Below are positions 24,368-31,869 of a DNA stretch of 44,090 nt, piece after piece. The stretch lies in the NCBI GenBank assembly GCA_002399235.1, contig DHDH01000010.1, positions 1-44,090 on the forward strand, given 5' to 3'. This DNA comes from Firmicutes bacterium UBA4881. GTDB lineage: Bacteria > Bacillota > DTU065. The notes below the pieces were generated by a model. The model made no database searches, was not told the DNA's origin, and saw nothing but the letters and a program-made list of their open reading frames with translations. The number at the start of each line of letters is the position of its first letter. Position 1 is the first letter of the stretch. The position numbers were made by a program, and so were the translations under genes.

Positions 24368-25294
24368 TTATCGCTTTTGCAACATAAAGTATTCAACTAT
24401 TTGAGAGTTAAATCGATACCAATAATAATCTTGCCCTCCGCAACCATTAAGGGTTATCTCATCTTCTGATGTAAATTTAACTGACCAATAAATATCTAAG
24501 AGGTTATTATTATTTGTAAAAGTACACTCTGTTGGATTAAACATGTCTTCTCTAATCTCAATTGGTCTACTAGCAATTAAGTTATCCTCTGCCATGTAGG
24601 TTTGTTTAGGACCATTTCCGCTTTGGAAAATACGAAAGTTTTGCGAAAAAACTACTCCCTTCTCACAAGTAGCATAACGGGCGGCTCGGCAGTAAATTTG
24701 GGATTTAGAAACATAAAAAACATACATATGCTTACTGGTGTTGAGCTGTAAGCAAGGCCCTTCCTGATAAAGTAAAAAGGTACCCATATGCCACATCTTT
24801 AAGCAATCTGTTATTGAGGCTGACGATAAAGAAGGATTGATCAGTTTTTCTGCACTAACTGTTAAAACTTCATCTTTAACTAGTTCATTATGGAAAAGAT
24901 CATTTCCATCGATTAACATCCCATCACCAGAATGAACTACCGATTCTTGAGAACCACTAAGAGTAATTTTCTCCCCTTCTATTTTCATAAGATACTCATT
25001 TAGGCCAAGCCTTTTACTTAGTTCGTTATCGTTAGCTAAAAAGAAAGGCTCTCCTAAGTTACTTTGTGTGTTAACCGCATATTTGATGGCATTACCAGTA
25101 TCGTCATATTTACAAACACCAAGAACCTTTCTCTTAAATAAATTACCTATTATCTCCCATTCGCTCCAAATAACTTCCAATGATTTTTGGTCCTTTGGGT
25201 CACGGAAAAATAATAGTTCAAAACGACCTGTTCTTACCAGCTCTATATCTTTACCAATCCAAACACCTGTAAGATATTCTTTTATGGTAAACAT
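24368..25294 (-). CDS. Hypothetical protein
   Basis: I do not recognise the family. The 308-residue product is soluble, beta-rich and aromatic, with no signal peptide or transmembrane helix. Phrases such as LTGVWIGKDIELVRTGRFELLFF, LEVIWSEWEIIG near the start and LLDIYWSVKFTSEDEITLNG near the end suggest two related lipocalin-like or beta-sandwich halves, but that is a guess. I place the start at the ATG at 25292-25294 with AAAGGTGA six bases upstream, rather than the TTG farther up. It lies about 100 bp upstream of the YwgA-like gene on the same strand. Confidence 0.6.
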   Translation of the reverse strand: MFTIKEYLTGVWIGKDIELVRTGRFELLFFRDPKDQKSLEVIWSEWEIIGNLFKRKVLGVCKYDDTGNAIKYAVNTQSNLGEPFFLANDNELSKRLGLNEYLMKIEGEKITLSGSQESVVHSGDGMLIDGNDLFHNELVKDEVLTVSAEKLINPSLSSASITDCLKMWHMGTFLLYQEGPCLQLNTSKHMYVFYVSKSQIYCRAARYATCEKGVVFSQNFRIFQSGNGPKQTYMAEDNLIASRPIEIREDMFNPTECTFTNNNNLLDIYWSVKFTSEDEITLNGCGGQDYYWYRFNSQIVEYFMLQKR

Positions 25295-25456
25295 AACTAT
25301 CACCTTTCCCAACCTTTATAGTCGTTCTAAGGACCTATCGATTTACTAAAATACCAAATAACTCCATCACCTACTACATTTGGTATCCAGTAAATTTATC
25401 CTTTACTGTCCTTTATTCTAACTTCTTTGATCTCTAAATCATAGATTTTTTGATCG

Positions 25457-25486
25457 GAAAAAGGCTGCTTATTTGAAGCAGCCTTA
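25457..25486 (-). terminator. Terminator of the MerR/TipAS locus
   Basis: Perfect stem AAGGCTGCTT / AAGCAGCCTT with a 5-base loop, followed by TTTCCGATC on the minus strand. Confidence 0.88.
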
Positions 25487-25541
25487 AACATAGATAGTAC
25501 TTTAGATTAAATTAGTTCTACCCTATAGGAGTTACTAAGGT

Positions 25542-25967
25542 TTACTTTCCCATTCCGGTATAAATTAGTATAGCATCCCTTAAAAACTCCGCTAGACCAT
25601 GTTGCTTCTTGTCGTAGAATGCTTTAAACCGTTCATCATCTACATACATCTGTGCTAGTCCAGCATGAGCTTCCTTAGTATAACTATCCCAAAAATAGCT
25701 TAACCACTGGCGATGTAAGTCAGCTGCTTTTGTAGCTAATTCACCAGCTGGATTACCAGTTTTATAGGCAGCTAACAATGTTTCTTCTACCTCCAAAGCT
25801 AGTTTGTTAACTTCAGCATATTGTTCTTCTGTCATCTCAGCTACCTTCTTATTAGATTTATTCACTTCTTCCTCGCCATACTTGGCACGAATTTCATCGC
25901 CATATCTCTTTTCGTTTTCTGCTAATAACTTTTGTTTAAAACCGATAAACTTTTCTTTATCAGTCAT
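25542..25967 (-). CDS. TipAS antibiotic-recognition domain protein (second half of a split MerR regulator)
   Basis: A 141-residue all-helical domain matching TipAS (PF07739), which binds thiopeptide and other drugs in TipAL and Mta regulators. Landmarks are MTDKEKFIGFKQKLLAENEKRYG at the start and LHRQWLSYFWDSYTKEAHAGLAQMYVDDERF. In the same reading frame, 11 codons and one TAG upstream, lies the MerR DNA-binding part. The ATG at 25965-25967 has GAGGGGAGA upstream, so it can be translated alone, as TipAS is in Streptomyces. The product would be a free drug-binding domain unless the TAG is read through. Confidence 0.85.
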   Translation of the reverse strand: MTDKEKFIGFKQKLLAENEKRYGDEIRAKYGEEEVNKSNKKVAEMTEEQYAEVNKLALEVEETLLAAYKTGNPAGELATKAADLHRQWLSYFWDSYTKEAHAGLAQMYVDDERFKAFYDKKQHGLAEFLRDAILIYTGMGK

Positions 25968-26000
25968 GCTTATTCTCCCCTCTTTTAAGGCAATTGTCTT

Positions 26001-26306
26001 CTACACAGTAGTAATTAACAAATCTAGTTGCTCTCTTTGTGTTATTAGCTTCTCCCGATGTTCTTTGAGTGCTTCTAGCTTGTTAAACGAAGGTGAGGAA
26101 AGTATCTTTTTAATTTCCTCTAAGCTAACCCCTAACTCTCTGTAAAAAAGAATTTGCTGCAATAGATCTACCTGGTTCTGATTATAAATTCGATACCCAG
26201 AGGAATTAATTCTCGCAGGTTTTAAGAGGCCAACTTCATCATAATATCTTAGTGTCCGAGTACTAACTCCTGCTAATTGACCCAGCTTACGGATCGTATA
26301 TTCCAC
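26001..26306 (-). CDS. MerR-family HTH regulator, ends at an in-frame TAG before TipAS
   Basis: The 101-residue protein begins EYTIRKLGQLAGVSTRTLRYYDEVGLLKPAR, a textbook MerR winged helix, then the coiled-coil start (LKEHREKLITQREQLDLLITTV). It ends at TAG 26001-26003. The same frame continues KTIALKEGRIS into MTDKEKF of the TipAS domain, so without the TAG the two parts make a 254-residue Mta/TipAL-type activator of normal length. The TAG stands where GAG (Glu) would be expected after TTV. I choose the GTG at 26304-26306, with GGGGGTGAGG upstream, rather than the earlier GTG at 26315. Its promoter has the 19-bp spacer typical of MerR targets. Confidence 0.88.
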   Translation of the reverse strand: MEYTIRKLGQLAGVSTRTLRYYDEVGLLKPARINSSGYRIYNQNQVDLLQQILFYRELGVSLEEIKKILSSPSFNKLEALKEHREKLITQREQLDLLITTV

Positions 26307-26329
26307 ACCCCTCACCCCCTTCTATTAAA

Positions 26330-26360
26330 ACTATAAACCTTTACGTAACGTCAATGTCAA
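26330..26360 (-). promoter_or_regulatory. MerR-type promoter with 19-bp spacer
   Basis: On the minus strand TTGACA (26355-26360) and TATAGT (26330-26335) are separated by 19 bp. The spacer contains the palindrome TTACGTAA within GACGTTACGTAAAGG. Over-long spacers with a central dyad are the hallmark of promoters twisted open by MerR-family activators, so autoregulation is likely. Confidence 0.8.
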
Positions 26361-26464
26361 TGGTTAATTACAATATATCTTCTTTTGACTAGGTCTTTTT
26401 ATTCTTGTAACTAGTAAAACTAATCATTGGCTAACCTTCTTTTATGTAGTTAGAAAAGCTTGTC

Positions 26465-26503
26465 TAAAAAATAGCCCCAGGTGCTTGCAAGCACTCTGAG
26501 GCC
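26465..26503 (-). terminator. Terminator of the feo operon
   Basis: A long stem with core GTGCTTGCAAGCAC flanked by GGCCTCAG / CTGGGGCT pairing is followed on the minus strand by ATTTTTTAGAC. It lies about 50 bp below the small cysteine-rich protein gene. Confidence 0.85.
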
Positions 26504-26550
26504 ATATCTATGTGGTTAACTATATAACTAAAAATTACGATTCTCTCTAC

Positions 26551-26718
26551 CTACTCAGGTATCTTTGCTAATATTTCGTTAGCTAGAGGGCAAGATTTCG
26601 CCTCACTGCAACCAATACAACTAGAACATCCGCTTCTATTTTTTTTAGCTTTTTTGTTTTGTAGGTAAAGATAGCCCACGCCAAGGAGTAATACTAAAAG
26701 GATATATAAATTTTGCAT
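26551..26718 (-). CDS. FeoB-associated cysteine-rich membrane protein
   Basis: A 55-residue protein starting MQNLYILLVLLLGVGYLYLQ: one transmembrane helix, then a basic stretch (NKKAKKNRSG) and a cysteine cluster CSSCIGCSEAKSC. This is the FeoB-associated Cys-rich layout (PF12669). It may bind iron or interact with the FeoB pore; the role is unproven. The ATG is 5 bp below the feoB stop, with GGATGGTGA overlapping the feoB end, so it is the last gene of the feo operon. It ends in TAG. Confidence 0.88.
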   Translation of the reverse strand: MQNLYILLVLLLGVGYLYLQNKKAKKNRSGCSSCIGCSEAKSCPLANEILAKIPE

Positions 26719-26723
26719 AAACA

Positions 26724-28727
26724 TCACCATCCTAAACGTATCGCTACTTGATAAACTAATACTGACAAAACCAAACCTATTACTAAACTATAGACCATCG
26801 ATAAGATCATCCATTTCCTTGAACCAGTCTCTCTCTTAATCGCTCCTAATGTAGCAGCACAAGGCATATAGAGAAGACTCATCACCATAAACGAAAGCGC
26901 TGAAGCTGAAGTAAAATGCATAGGTAAAATAGCTGGTAAACCTGCTTCACTTGTACTAAATAGTACCGCTAGAGAAGTCACTACTACTTCCTTGGCTAAG
27001 ACACCAAAACTAAGAGCTGCAGCTGCTTGCCAAGTACCAAAGCCCGCCAAACTAAAAAGCGGTGCAATTAAACTACCTATTCTACCAAGAAGGCTAGCCT
27101 CGCTGGCATATTCTACACCTGAAGGTAAAGTTGCTAGCGCCCAAATAATCACTGAAGCTCCTAAAATAACAGTACCTGCTTTTGTTAAAAATGTCTGTAC
27201 TCTACCTGCTACTTGGTTCCAAGTATTTTTGAAACTAGGCAGGCGATAAGGAGGGAGTTCCATTACCAAAGGCGAGCTCTTACCTTTAAACAATATCTTT
27301 TTAAATAACCAGGAAGTAAAGATAGCCATTATAATACCTAAAAGATATATTAAAAATAAAACTAGACCTTGGTGTTTAGGGAAGAAAGCACCAGTAAAGA
27401 GTACGTAAACCGGTAGCCTAGCTGAACACGAGATAAAAGGATTAGCTAAGATACTTAAAATTCGATCCTCTTTAGTTTCTAAGGTTCTACTAGCCATAAC
27501 AGCTGTAACATTACAACCAAAACCTAAGATCATTGGAATAAACGCCTTACCACTTAAACCCATAGATTGCATTATTTTATCCATTAAATAGGTTACTCTA
27601 GCCATATAGCCAGTATCTTCTAGAATGGAGATACCTAAAAATAGTAGAGCTATTTGAGGTAAGAAGGTTAACACTGAACCTACACCTGCAATAATTCCAT
27701 CACTAATTAGAGAAGACCAGACTCCATCAATACCTACATTTGTTAAGGCGGTGTTAGTTATCTCACTTAGATAAGCAAAACCATTTTCTATCCATTCTAC
27801 AAGAGGTGCTGAGAGAGTATTTGTTAGTTGAAATACTAAAAACATAATTAGCAAAAAGATAGGTATGCCTAACTTTTTGTGGGTAAAAATGCGATCTAAT
27901 TTATCTGACCAACTTACCTCTGTATTTGTTCTCCGTATGGCTTTTTGGATTATCGAACTAAGATACTTATAACGAGCTTCTGCCACTAACGAAGAAATAT
28001 CATCATCATATAATTTCTCTATCTTCTCTCTTAACTTTGCTGTGAGCGTTAAGGTTTTTTCATCTACTAATTTTTCAATATCTGAATCTCCTTCTAATAG
28101 ACGCAAAGCTAAGTAACGGAGATTCGAACGTAAATTTGTTTTGGGAATAATTTTAGTAATATCTGAAAGAGCCTCATCAATTACTTCTCCATAACTAATA
28201 GCAAAATCTTCGTTTTTTTGACTTTCAGCTAAAAGTGACGCTTGTAATAGCTCTTTTGTACCTTGTTTTCTAGTCGCTACTGTTTTTATAGCTGTAACAC
28301 CAAAAGATTCATTGATTAGATCGACATCTATCTTAATTCCTTTCTTCTCTGCTTCATCAGCCATATTAAGAGCTAGGACTGTATTTTTACCCATCTCTCT
28401 TAATTGGAGAAGTAGATAAAGATTACGTTCTATATTTGTCGAATCACAGACGCAAAGAACTACATCGCTCTCAGCATCTAATAGATAATTTTTGGCAATC
28501 TTTTCATCTTCTGATTTAGCTCTCAAACCATATGTGCCAGGTAAATCTACTAGACGAATCTTTCTATCTTTATGCTGAATAAAGCCTTCCTTTTTTTCAA
28601 CTGTAACTCCAGGCCAGTTACCTACATGCTGTTTTGAACCAGTAAGTGCATTAAAGAGTGACGTTTTTCCTGTATTTGGGTTACCTACTAAAGCAATTAC
28701 TGTTTCCCTGGAAGCATCTCTACTCAT
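26724..28727 (-). CDS. feoB: Ferrous iron transport protein B
   Basis: A 667-residue Fe(II) transporter of the inner membrane. The N-terminal G domain has G1 GNPNTGKT (15-22), G3 DLPG (61-64) and G4 NMAD (121-124). A helical spacer follows (about 170-270), then a polytopic core with two Gate motifs (VLTFLPQIALLFLGISILEDTGYMARV and the C-terminal half) and FGCNVTAVMASRT. Length is typical for the compact Firmicute form. The ATG has AAAGGAGG upstream. It sits 46 bp below feoA, with a DtxR-like palindrome in that gap. Confidence 0.97.
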   Translation of the reverse strand: MSRDASRETVIALVGNPNTGKTSLFNALTGSKQHVGNWPGVTVEKKEGFIQHKDRKIRLVDLPGTYGLRAKSEDEKIAKNYLLDAESDVVLCVCDSTNIERNLYLLLQLREMGKNTVLALNMADEAEKKGIKIDVDLINESFGVTAIKTVATRKQGTKELLQASLLAESQKNEDFAISYGEVIDEALSDITKIIPKTNLRSNLRYLALRLLEGDSDIEKLVDEKTLTLTAKLREKIEKLYDDDISSLVAEARYKYLSSIIQKAIRRTNTEVSWSDKLDRIFTHKKLGIPIFLLIMFLVFQLTNTLSAPLVEWIENGFAYLSEITNTALTNVGIDGVWSSLISDGIIAGVGSVLTFLPQIALLFLGISILEDTGYMARVTYLMDKIMQSMGLSGKAFIPMILGFGCNVTAVMASRTLETKEDRILSILANPFISCSARLPVYVLFTGAFFPKHQGLVLFLIYLLGIIMAIFTSWLFKKILFKGKSSPLVMELPPYRLPSFKNTWNQVAGRVQTFLTKAGTVILGASVIIWALATLPSGVEYASEASLLGRIGSLIAPLFSLAGFGTWQAAAALSFGVLAKEVVVTSLAVLFSTSEAGLPAILPMHFTSASALSFMVMSLLYMPCAATLGAIKRETGSRKWMILSMVYSLVIGLVLSVLVYQVAIRLGW

Positions 28728-28741
28728 ATTAAACCTCCTTT

Positions 28742-28757
28742 GTTAGGCGTACCTAAC
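28742..28757 (-). promoter_or_regulatory. DtxR-family operator-like palindrome before feoB
   Basis: The 16-mer GTTAGG CGTA CCTAAC is an inverted repeat of 6-bp arms. It has the same arms as the site upstream of the regulator gene at 29678-29693. It lies between feoA and feoB. Confidence 0.72.
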
Positions 28758-28773
28758 TTTTTAAGCAAAAAAT

Positions 28774-29013
28774 TTAAGCTGGCAATACCATGATCTTTTG
28801 TGCAAGTCCCATACCTAAAGCTATTTTATTCGAAGCAGAACCTAATCTAACTATTATAGGACCATTAAAAGAGTTCTCAATAATGGTGATCGTTTCTCCT
28901 TCATAAAAGCCTATGTCTAAAAGCCTAGCGTGAGCTCTCTCTCCTCCATCTATGGCTTGAATCGTACCTTTTTGTCCTGAGTTCATAAGTGATAAATAGA
29001 CTGACTTATTCAT
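28774..29013 (-). CDS. feoA: Ferrous iron transport protein A
   Basis: A 79-residue SH3-like FeoA protein, a cytoplasmic partner of FeoB. The phrases RLLDIGFYEGETITIIENSFNGPIIVRLG and KIALGMGLAQKIMV fit the family closely. The ATG has AAGGGGGGA upstream and lies 15 bp below the regulator's stop, so regulator, feoA and feoB form one operon, although the palindrome before feoB allows a second controlled start. Confidence 0.93.
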   Translation of the reverse strand: MNKSVYLSLMNSGQKGTIQAIDGGERAHARLLDIGFYEGETITIIENSFNGPIIVRLGSASNKIALGMGLAQKIMVLPA

Positions 29014-29028
29014 CTACGGTCCCCCCTT

Positions 29029-29655
29029 TTATTTAATTAAGACATAGATCGCTTCATTGTTTCTAATACTCAATTTAGTACCTTGGACAACAACTTCTAA
29101 TGGATCGCCAAGTGGAGCTTTGCCTTGTAACAAAACAGTAGCTCCTTTAATTAAGCCCATATCCAAAAGCTTTTGCTTAAGATCGCTAGGGGCAATAAGC
29201 TTATAAATTAGTCCAGATTGACCAACTTTCAAATCCGCTAGAGTAAGAGTTTGATCTGGTTCCATCTTCTGTTCTCCTTTCTTATATGAATCAAGAAATA
29301 TAGCCAATTTATCCATGGTTTCATCGCTTACAGCATGCTCGATAGCACAAGCATCAGCATTTGCAGTCTGTACTTCCACTCCTAATACATCTACCAAGAA
29401 TGAAAAAAGTAGATCATGATTAGCTCTAACTTTTTTAGCTTGAAACTCACCTGCTTTAGTTAATTCTATTGGCCCATAAGGTTCTTGCTTGATTAAGCCT
29501 TTATCTGCTAACTGAGTTAAAGCTTGAGAAACACTAGCTTTAGTTAAGCCTAACTTTTGAGCTAAGTCAGTTACTCTAACCTTCCCACCGCTCTCTCTAA
29601 GATCGAGTATTGATTCTAGATAATCTTGCAAAGAAGCAGATAAAGATAAAACCAT
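29029..29655 (-). CDS. DtxR/MntR-family metalloregulator with C-terminal FeoA domain
   Basis: A 208-residue iron- or manganese-sensing repressor. Residues 1-60 form the winged helix (LQDYLESILDLRESGGKVRVTDLAQKLGLTKASVSQALTQL). About 60-130 is the metal-binding and dimerisation region (RANHDLLFSFLVDVLGV, CAIEHAVSDETMDKL, with candidate His, Cys and Glu ligands). About 138-208 is an FeoA/SH3-like domain (LADLKVGQSGLIYKLI, LLDMGLIKGATVLLQG). I choose the ATG at 29653-29655, which has GAGGTGA upstream. It heads the feo operon behind a sigma-A promoter whose downstream side carries a DtxR-like palindrome, so it very likely represses its own operon. Confidence 0.92.
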   Translation of the reverse strand: MVLSLSASLQDYLESILDLRESGGKVRVTDLAQKLGLTKASVSQALTQLADKGLIKQEPYGPIELTKAGEFQAKKVRANHDLLFSFLVDVLGVEVQTANADACAIEHAVSDETMDKLAIFLDSYKKGEQKMEPDQTLTLADLKVGQSGLIYKLIAPSDLKQKLLDMGLIKGATVLLQGKAPLGDPLEVVVQGTKLSIRNNEAIYVLIK

Positions 29656-29677
29656 CGTAGTCACCTCATAAGTTTTT

Positions 29678-29693
29678 GTTAGGCACACCTAAC
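29678..29693 (-). promoter_or_regulatory. DtxR-family operator-like palindrome before the regulator gene
   Basis: Plus-strand GTTAGG CACA CCTAAC, a 6-bp-arm inverted repeat resembling the DtxR/IdeR consensus half TTAGG/CCTAA. It begins about 10 bp below the -10 box, over the expected transcription start. Confidence 0.78.
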
Positions 29694-29702
29694 TTTTACT
29701 TA

Positions 29703-29730
29703 AGTATAACACCATTTATTAAGCTGTCAA
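29703..29730 (-). promoter_or_regulatory. Sigma-A promoter of the feo operon
   Basis: On the minus strand TTGACA (29725-29730) and TATACT (29703-29708) are 16 bp apart, about 50 bp above the regulator start and just above the palindrome. Confidence 0.82.
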
Positions 29731-30080
29731 GGTATTTTGTACTATCTCTCTATACTTTTCCAGCCCGAAATACTTGTAAAACTTACTTATACTAATATAT
29801 TAAATTCACTCAAACATTCCTGATTCACAAGATACATTGGGAAACCTATCTCTGAAAGAAATTACCTAAAAGCATAAGAAATGTTATCCTTATTTCTTTA
29901 AACTGTGCACTAGCATACTCAAAGATTCTGCTTTTAAAATAGATAAGGAGTAGAAAGGTTATTAACTAACCCTTCTACTCCTTGTCATCATTTGTGCTTA
30001 ATTTTTCTTAATATAAGCTTTGCTATAACTGATGAACTTTCTTATAGCATTCTCTTCCTCTTTAAGAAATCATACCCAAA
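29731..30080. other. Intergenic region above the feo operon
   Basis: It holds the terminator of the PIG-L/GNAT pair (29945-29983). Outside that I see only AT-rich sequence: no open frame with a ribosome site and no RNA gene. Confidence 0.5.
29945..29983 (-). terminator. Terminator of the GNAT/PIG-L operon
   Basis: Long hairpin AAGGAGTAGAA / TTCTACTCCTT plus inner GGTTA / TAACC with one mismatch and a 5-base loop; the minus strand continues ATCTATTTTAAAA. It is about 100 bp below the PIG-L stop. Confidence 0.75.
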
Positions 30081-30791
30081 TCAATAACCAGGGAATCTAT
30101 CACTCTTTCTTACTAAAGCGCCTTCTGGCATCATAAAGCACTGAGCTTTATTAAAACCACTTAAGCAACCTCTAGTAGTTGTAAGTGCTTCATAATAGTC
30201 CTTGTAGCGAAAACTAGAGATCTTACCACTAACCATTTCATACTGCATAGCAGCTTCGATATAGGTATTATAGACATCAGAAATATCTACATAAGTGTCT
30301 GGTGTGAAACCTTTAGGATCCTCCCAGTTCTCAGCATAAGCTAGGCCCCAACATCCGTGTGCTGGTAGTTCTCTTTGAATAGTAGGTAGGGCTGCATAAA
30401 ACTGAGCCGTTCTCGTAATTAAACTAGTATTAGTATGATCTTTATGAATACTGCCTTCCCAGTGAGTAACCAAGAGATTTGGTTTAGCTAAGCGGATAAT
30501 GTCGCAAAGAGCATAAGCTGCTTCATCATCATTTGGTAATTCGGCATCTTTATAGGGTAAGAAATATACATCAGCACCAAGAACTTTAGCTGCTGCTTCT
30601 GCTTCTTTACGTTTCTGTCTAGCATATTCATCAGGTGTTAGGTTTCTATTCCCTTTCTCACCTAATGTCATATGCACAATACTAGTTTTGTGCCCCATTT
30701 TATGATACTTGGCTAATAACCCACCTGCCATTAACTCTGCATCTGCCGCATGTGCACCAACAACCATGATATGGATCTGTCTTTCGGCCAT
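30081..30791 (-). CDS. PIG-L/LmbE-family deacetylase, variant active site
   Basis: A 236-residue Rossmann-like PIG-L protein; family members remove N-acetyl groups from GlcNAc-containing substrates using zinc. The usual AHPDD motif reads AHAAD here (His14, Ala15, Ala16, Asp17): the metal ligands His and second Asp are kept, but the first Asp, which acts as general base in MshB, is Ala. The later metal motif HKDH (116-119) is intact. It may be a variant enzyme or inactive. It starts 2 bp after the stop of the tandem GNAT gene and shares its transcript, so the two likely act on the same amino-sugar substrate (inference). Confidence 0.88.
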   Translation of the reverse strand: MAERQIHIMVVGAHAADAELMAGGLLAKYHKMGHKTSIVHMTLGEKGNRNLTPDEYARQKRKEAEAAAKVLGADVYFLPYKDAELPNDDEAAYALCDIIRLAKPNLLVTHWEGSIHKDHTNTSLITRTAQFYAALPTIQRELPAHGCWGLAYAENWEDPKGFTPDTYVDISDVYNTYIEAAMQYEMVSGKISSFRYKDYYEALTTTRGCLSGFNKAQCFMMPEGALVRKSDRFPGY

Positions 30792-30793
30792 GA

Positions 30794-31729
30794 TTATTCC
30801 CCCAAAGTTTTTTTCATAATAGCGTGCCTACGAATCACTTTGAATCCTGCTTTACGCGAGTAAAAGTCTACTGCACCAGTCCAAGCGAGCCATAGATGAC
30901 GAATACCTTTTTCTTTGGCGTATTGCATGGCGTGTAGGATAAGTACTGTTCCTACACCTTTACCACGCAAGCTATTATGCACACCAAACGGACCAAAGTG
31001 TTCCCCATCTACCTGGCAATAACCAACCACTTCATCACCACGAAGAGCTATAACAATATCCTTTGGATCGCAATGCTTACGAATTCTTTCTCTAATAACA
31101 GTAGCCCAATCGCCAGGGAACTCTGTTTCTAGGAAACTCAATAGTTTATGGGTGTACTCTGGCTGAAAATATTGAACCTTAACTCCTTCTTGGCTTAAAC
31201 TCTCTTTAACTAAGAAGTATTCATCATTAAGATTAAAATCAAGAAGATCGACAGACATACCATACTGCTCAATGACAGTTTCATAGCCACGTTTCTTTAA
31301 GAGTTCGAAAGCTTCGGGGTATACATCTAGATCTACCCCAGGAATAAAATAATGAGGTACATAACTAGAAACTACCACCCGTTGACGCCCTTTAGCTTTA
31401 AGATAATCTTCTGCTTGATTAAAAAGTGCGGTTGCAATACCTTGTTGACGATAGTTCCCGTCGACAAAAAAGATGCTAATCCAGCCTGTATCTTCTTGCA
31501 TCCCCACTCCTGCCAGTGCTACTTGTCTATAAAGTGCTAGTAAGAAACCTACCACCTGTCCATCTACCTCAGCTACTAAAGCACCTTCTTCCCTAAAGTT
31601 CTCATCGTTTAAGACTTTAAGTTGAAAGTCTGTAGCTGAAATATAATCTCGCTTGAGTGAATCGTTCCACAGCTTGATCACTGGGTACAGGTCTTTTACG
31701 CTATAAGGTCTGATCAAAAACTGGGTCAC
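30794..31729 (-). CDS. Tandem GNAT-domain acetyltransferase
   Basis: A 311-residue protein with two GNAT folds. The first spans about 1-150 with acetyl-CoA loop YRQQGIATALF. The second spans about 175-311 with LRGKGVGTVLILHAM and a C-terminal FYSRKAGFKVI. Both pyrophosphate loops look intact. Tandem GNATs include mycothiol synthase MshD, and a PIG-L deacetylase is encoded 2 bp downstream, a pairing like MshB/MshD, although no other mycothiol genes are here. The GTG start at 31727-31729 has GGGGGGAG upstream. The true substrate is unknown. Confidence 0.87.
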   Translation of the reverse strand: MTQFLIRPYSVKDLYPVIKLWNDSLKRDYISATDFQLKVLNDENFREEGALVAEVDGQVVGFLLALYRQVALAGVGMQEDTGWISIFFVDGNYRQQGIATALFNQAEDYLKAKGRQRVVVSSYVPHYFIPGVDLDVYPEAFELLKKRGYETVIEQYGMSVDLLDFNLNDEYFLVKESLSQEGVKVQYFQPEYTHKLLSFLETEFPGDWATVIRERIRKHCDPKDIVIALRGDEVVGYCQVDGEHFGPFGVHNSLRGKGVGTVLILHAMQYAKEKGIRHLWLAWTGAVDFYSRKAGFKVIRRHAIMKKTLGE

Positions 31730-31835
31730 TCAAATCTCCCCCCTAATTAGTTTATTGTTTCTTGCTATCTACTTCTGTAGTTCGTAGAGAAGGAGATCAT
31801 TCCTGCCCAAAATTTACAGCTAAAGACTAAATAGA

Positions 31836-31862
31836 TAAAAGCCCTAATTAAAGGGCTTTAAA
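31836..31862 (-). terminator. Terminator of trmFO
   Basis: Stem AAAGCCCT / AGGGCTTT with a short A/T loop, then TATCTATTT on the minus strand. Confidence 0.82.
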
Positions 31863-31869
31863 AGACAAT

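Noticed and set aside
30081..31729. A mycothiol biosynthesis locus
   Set aside because: Only an MshB-like and an MshD-like layout are present, with no MshA or MshC, and the PIG-L active site is altered.
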